The notes under the pieces: model-generated | Database searches by the model: none | The model's input: the letters and a program-made list of their open reading frames with translations, nothing else | What the model was told of the DNA's origin: nothing | In this document: positions 6,470 through 7,167 of the stretch, piece by piece | Position numbering within the stretch: position 1 is the stretch's first letter | Layout of the letters: every line of letters starts with the position of its first letter | Source of the DNA: an uncultured Capnocytophaga sp. | Lineage (GTDB): Bacteria; Bacteroidota; Bacteroidia; Flavobacteriales; Flavobacteriaceae | NCBI GenBank assembly: GCA_915070235.1 | Contig: CAJZFM010000107.1 | Span: 1-7,167, forward strand | Direction of reading: 5' to 3' | Length of the DNA stretch: 7,167 bases | Translations under genes and position numbers: made by a program

Positions 6470-7167
6470 ATGAATACACGCAATTGGTTACATATACTCA
6501 GCTTCTTTGTTTTAGTCTGTTTTTCTCATGCCCAAGAAAGGACGGATTGGGATAGGGAATTTCTACACAAGGGGGTAAAAACACTTCGTATAAGAGGTTA
6601 CCATGTCAAGGAAAATGGCACAATAGCTCAAAAGGGGGCACTTATCACCGAGATGAATATAGAAAAGACCTTTGATGCACAGGGTAACCTTGTCAAGGAA
6701 GTTTTCTTTGATGAGCGCAATGCTGAGACTCTGCGTTATGAATATACCTATAGCAAGCAAAAGGTAAAGAAATACAAGCTACACTTGGATCCCAAAAGGG
6801 AAAAAGTAGGACTTACGGTCTTCAACTGTGATGGCAGTGGCAATGTAACCAAAGAGGAAACCTATGATGGGGAGGGCATCTTACAGTATTCGGCTTTTTT
6901 TGTCTATGACGATGCAGGACGCCCTACCGAGAGTAGCTTTTTGAGAGATGATTTCACGGCCAAATTTACCTCTACCTATGACCGCAAAGGGCGGCTTATA
7001 GAACAGGAACAGAATATAGCGGATAAGGGGGAGAATGTCCTCAACAAGGCTAAGTATCGCTACAATAGCCATGGGGATTGTGATCGAATCCTCTTGCTGC
7101 TCAATAGAAACCTTGCTCAGAAGAAGAGTTTTGAGTACAAATATGATAAAAAAGGCAATTGGATAGG
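6470..7167 (+). CDS. Secreted protein of unknown function with YD-like repeats, 3' end beyond window
   Basis: 232 codons are visible, open to the window end. The N-terminus MNTRNWLHILSFFVLVCFSHA is a signal peptide with likely cleavage after Ala21 (SHA-QE). Cys17 does not sit in a convincing lipobox, so a soluble periplasmic or exported protein is more likely than a lipoprotein. The mature part consists of short beta-strand units of the form Y-x-Y-D-x-x-G-x (FDAQGNLVKE, YEYTYSK, FFVYDDAGRPTES, STYDRKGRLIEQ, KYRYNSHGDCD, FEYKYDKKGNWIG), resembling the YD/RHS-like repeats of many Bacteroidota surface or periplasmic proteins. This is a fold-level resemblance, not a functional call. The ATG lies 8 nt after the antiporter stop, preceded by the A-rich AAAAGAG, so the two are probably one operon. 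There is no sign that it is an RHS toxin within the visible part. Confidence 0.8.
   Translation, partial: MNTRNWLHILSFFVLVCFSHAQERTDWDREFLHKGVKTLRIRGYHVKENGTIAQKGALITEMNIEKTFDAQGNLVKEVFFDERNAETLRYEYTYSKQKVKKYKLHLDPKREKVGLTVFNCDGSGNVTKEETYDGEGILQYSAFFVYDDAGRPTESSFLRDDFTAKFTSTYDRKGRLIEQEQNIADKGENVLNKAKYRYNSHGDCDRILLLLNRNLAQKKSFEYKYDKKGNWI

Overview
The window looks like chromosomal DNA from a Bacteroidota species, most likely in the flavobacterial range (for example Capnocytophaga-like). Three things point there: a fused ResB/CcsA-type cytochrome c maturation gene, promoters of the Bacteroidota form (TTG/TTTG at -33, 19-20 bp, TAnnTTTG at -7), and short or A-rich leaders with little Shine-Dalgarno signal. 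The genus is an inference.

Layout. (1) Positions 2332 down to 1, minus strand: the first ~777 residues of a CcsBA (System II cytochrome c synthetase) fusion protein, cut by the window edge before its CcsA haem-handling domain. (2) Positions 4167 down to 2325, minus strand: a complete type II restriction-modification pair that I recognise as an EcoRI-family endonuclease (281 aa, catalytic D91/E111/K113 at the EcoRI positions) followed after 1 nt by an EcoRI-family adenine-N6 methyltransferase (331 aa, NPPF motif). The methyltransferase gene overlaps the ccsBA start by 8 nt, so the R-M module sits directly upstream of, and probably reads into, a core respiratory gene. (3) Positions 4168-4398: a divergent regulatory region with one Bacteroidota-type promoter for each direction. 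(4) Positions 4399-4884, plus strand: an unrecognised 161-residue protein with four heptapeptide repeats. A second open frame (4838-5074) continues it in the +1 register across a run of seven A, so this looks like a gene broken, or switchable, at a homopolymer. (5) Positions 5145-6461, plus strand: a CPA1-family Na+/H+ antiporter with its own clear promoter. (6) From 6470 to the window end, plus strand: a secreted protein of unknown function, 8 nt behind the antiporter and probably in its operon.

The R-M genes and the adjoining unknown gene are visibly more AT-rich than ccsBA and the antiporter, which fits acquisition of the 2325-5074 segment between two resident genes. No RNA gene, CRISPR array or insertion sequence was seen. 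The best candidates for something new are the broken or switchable small gene divergent from the EcoRI pair, and the translational junction between the methyltransferase and ccsBA.
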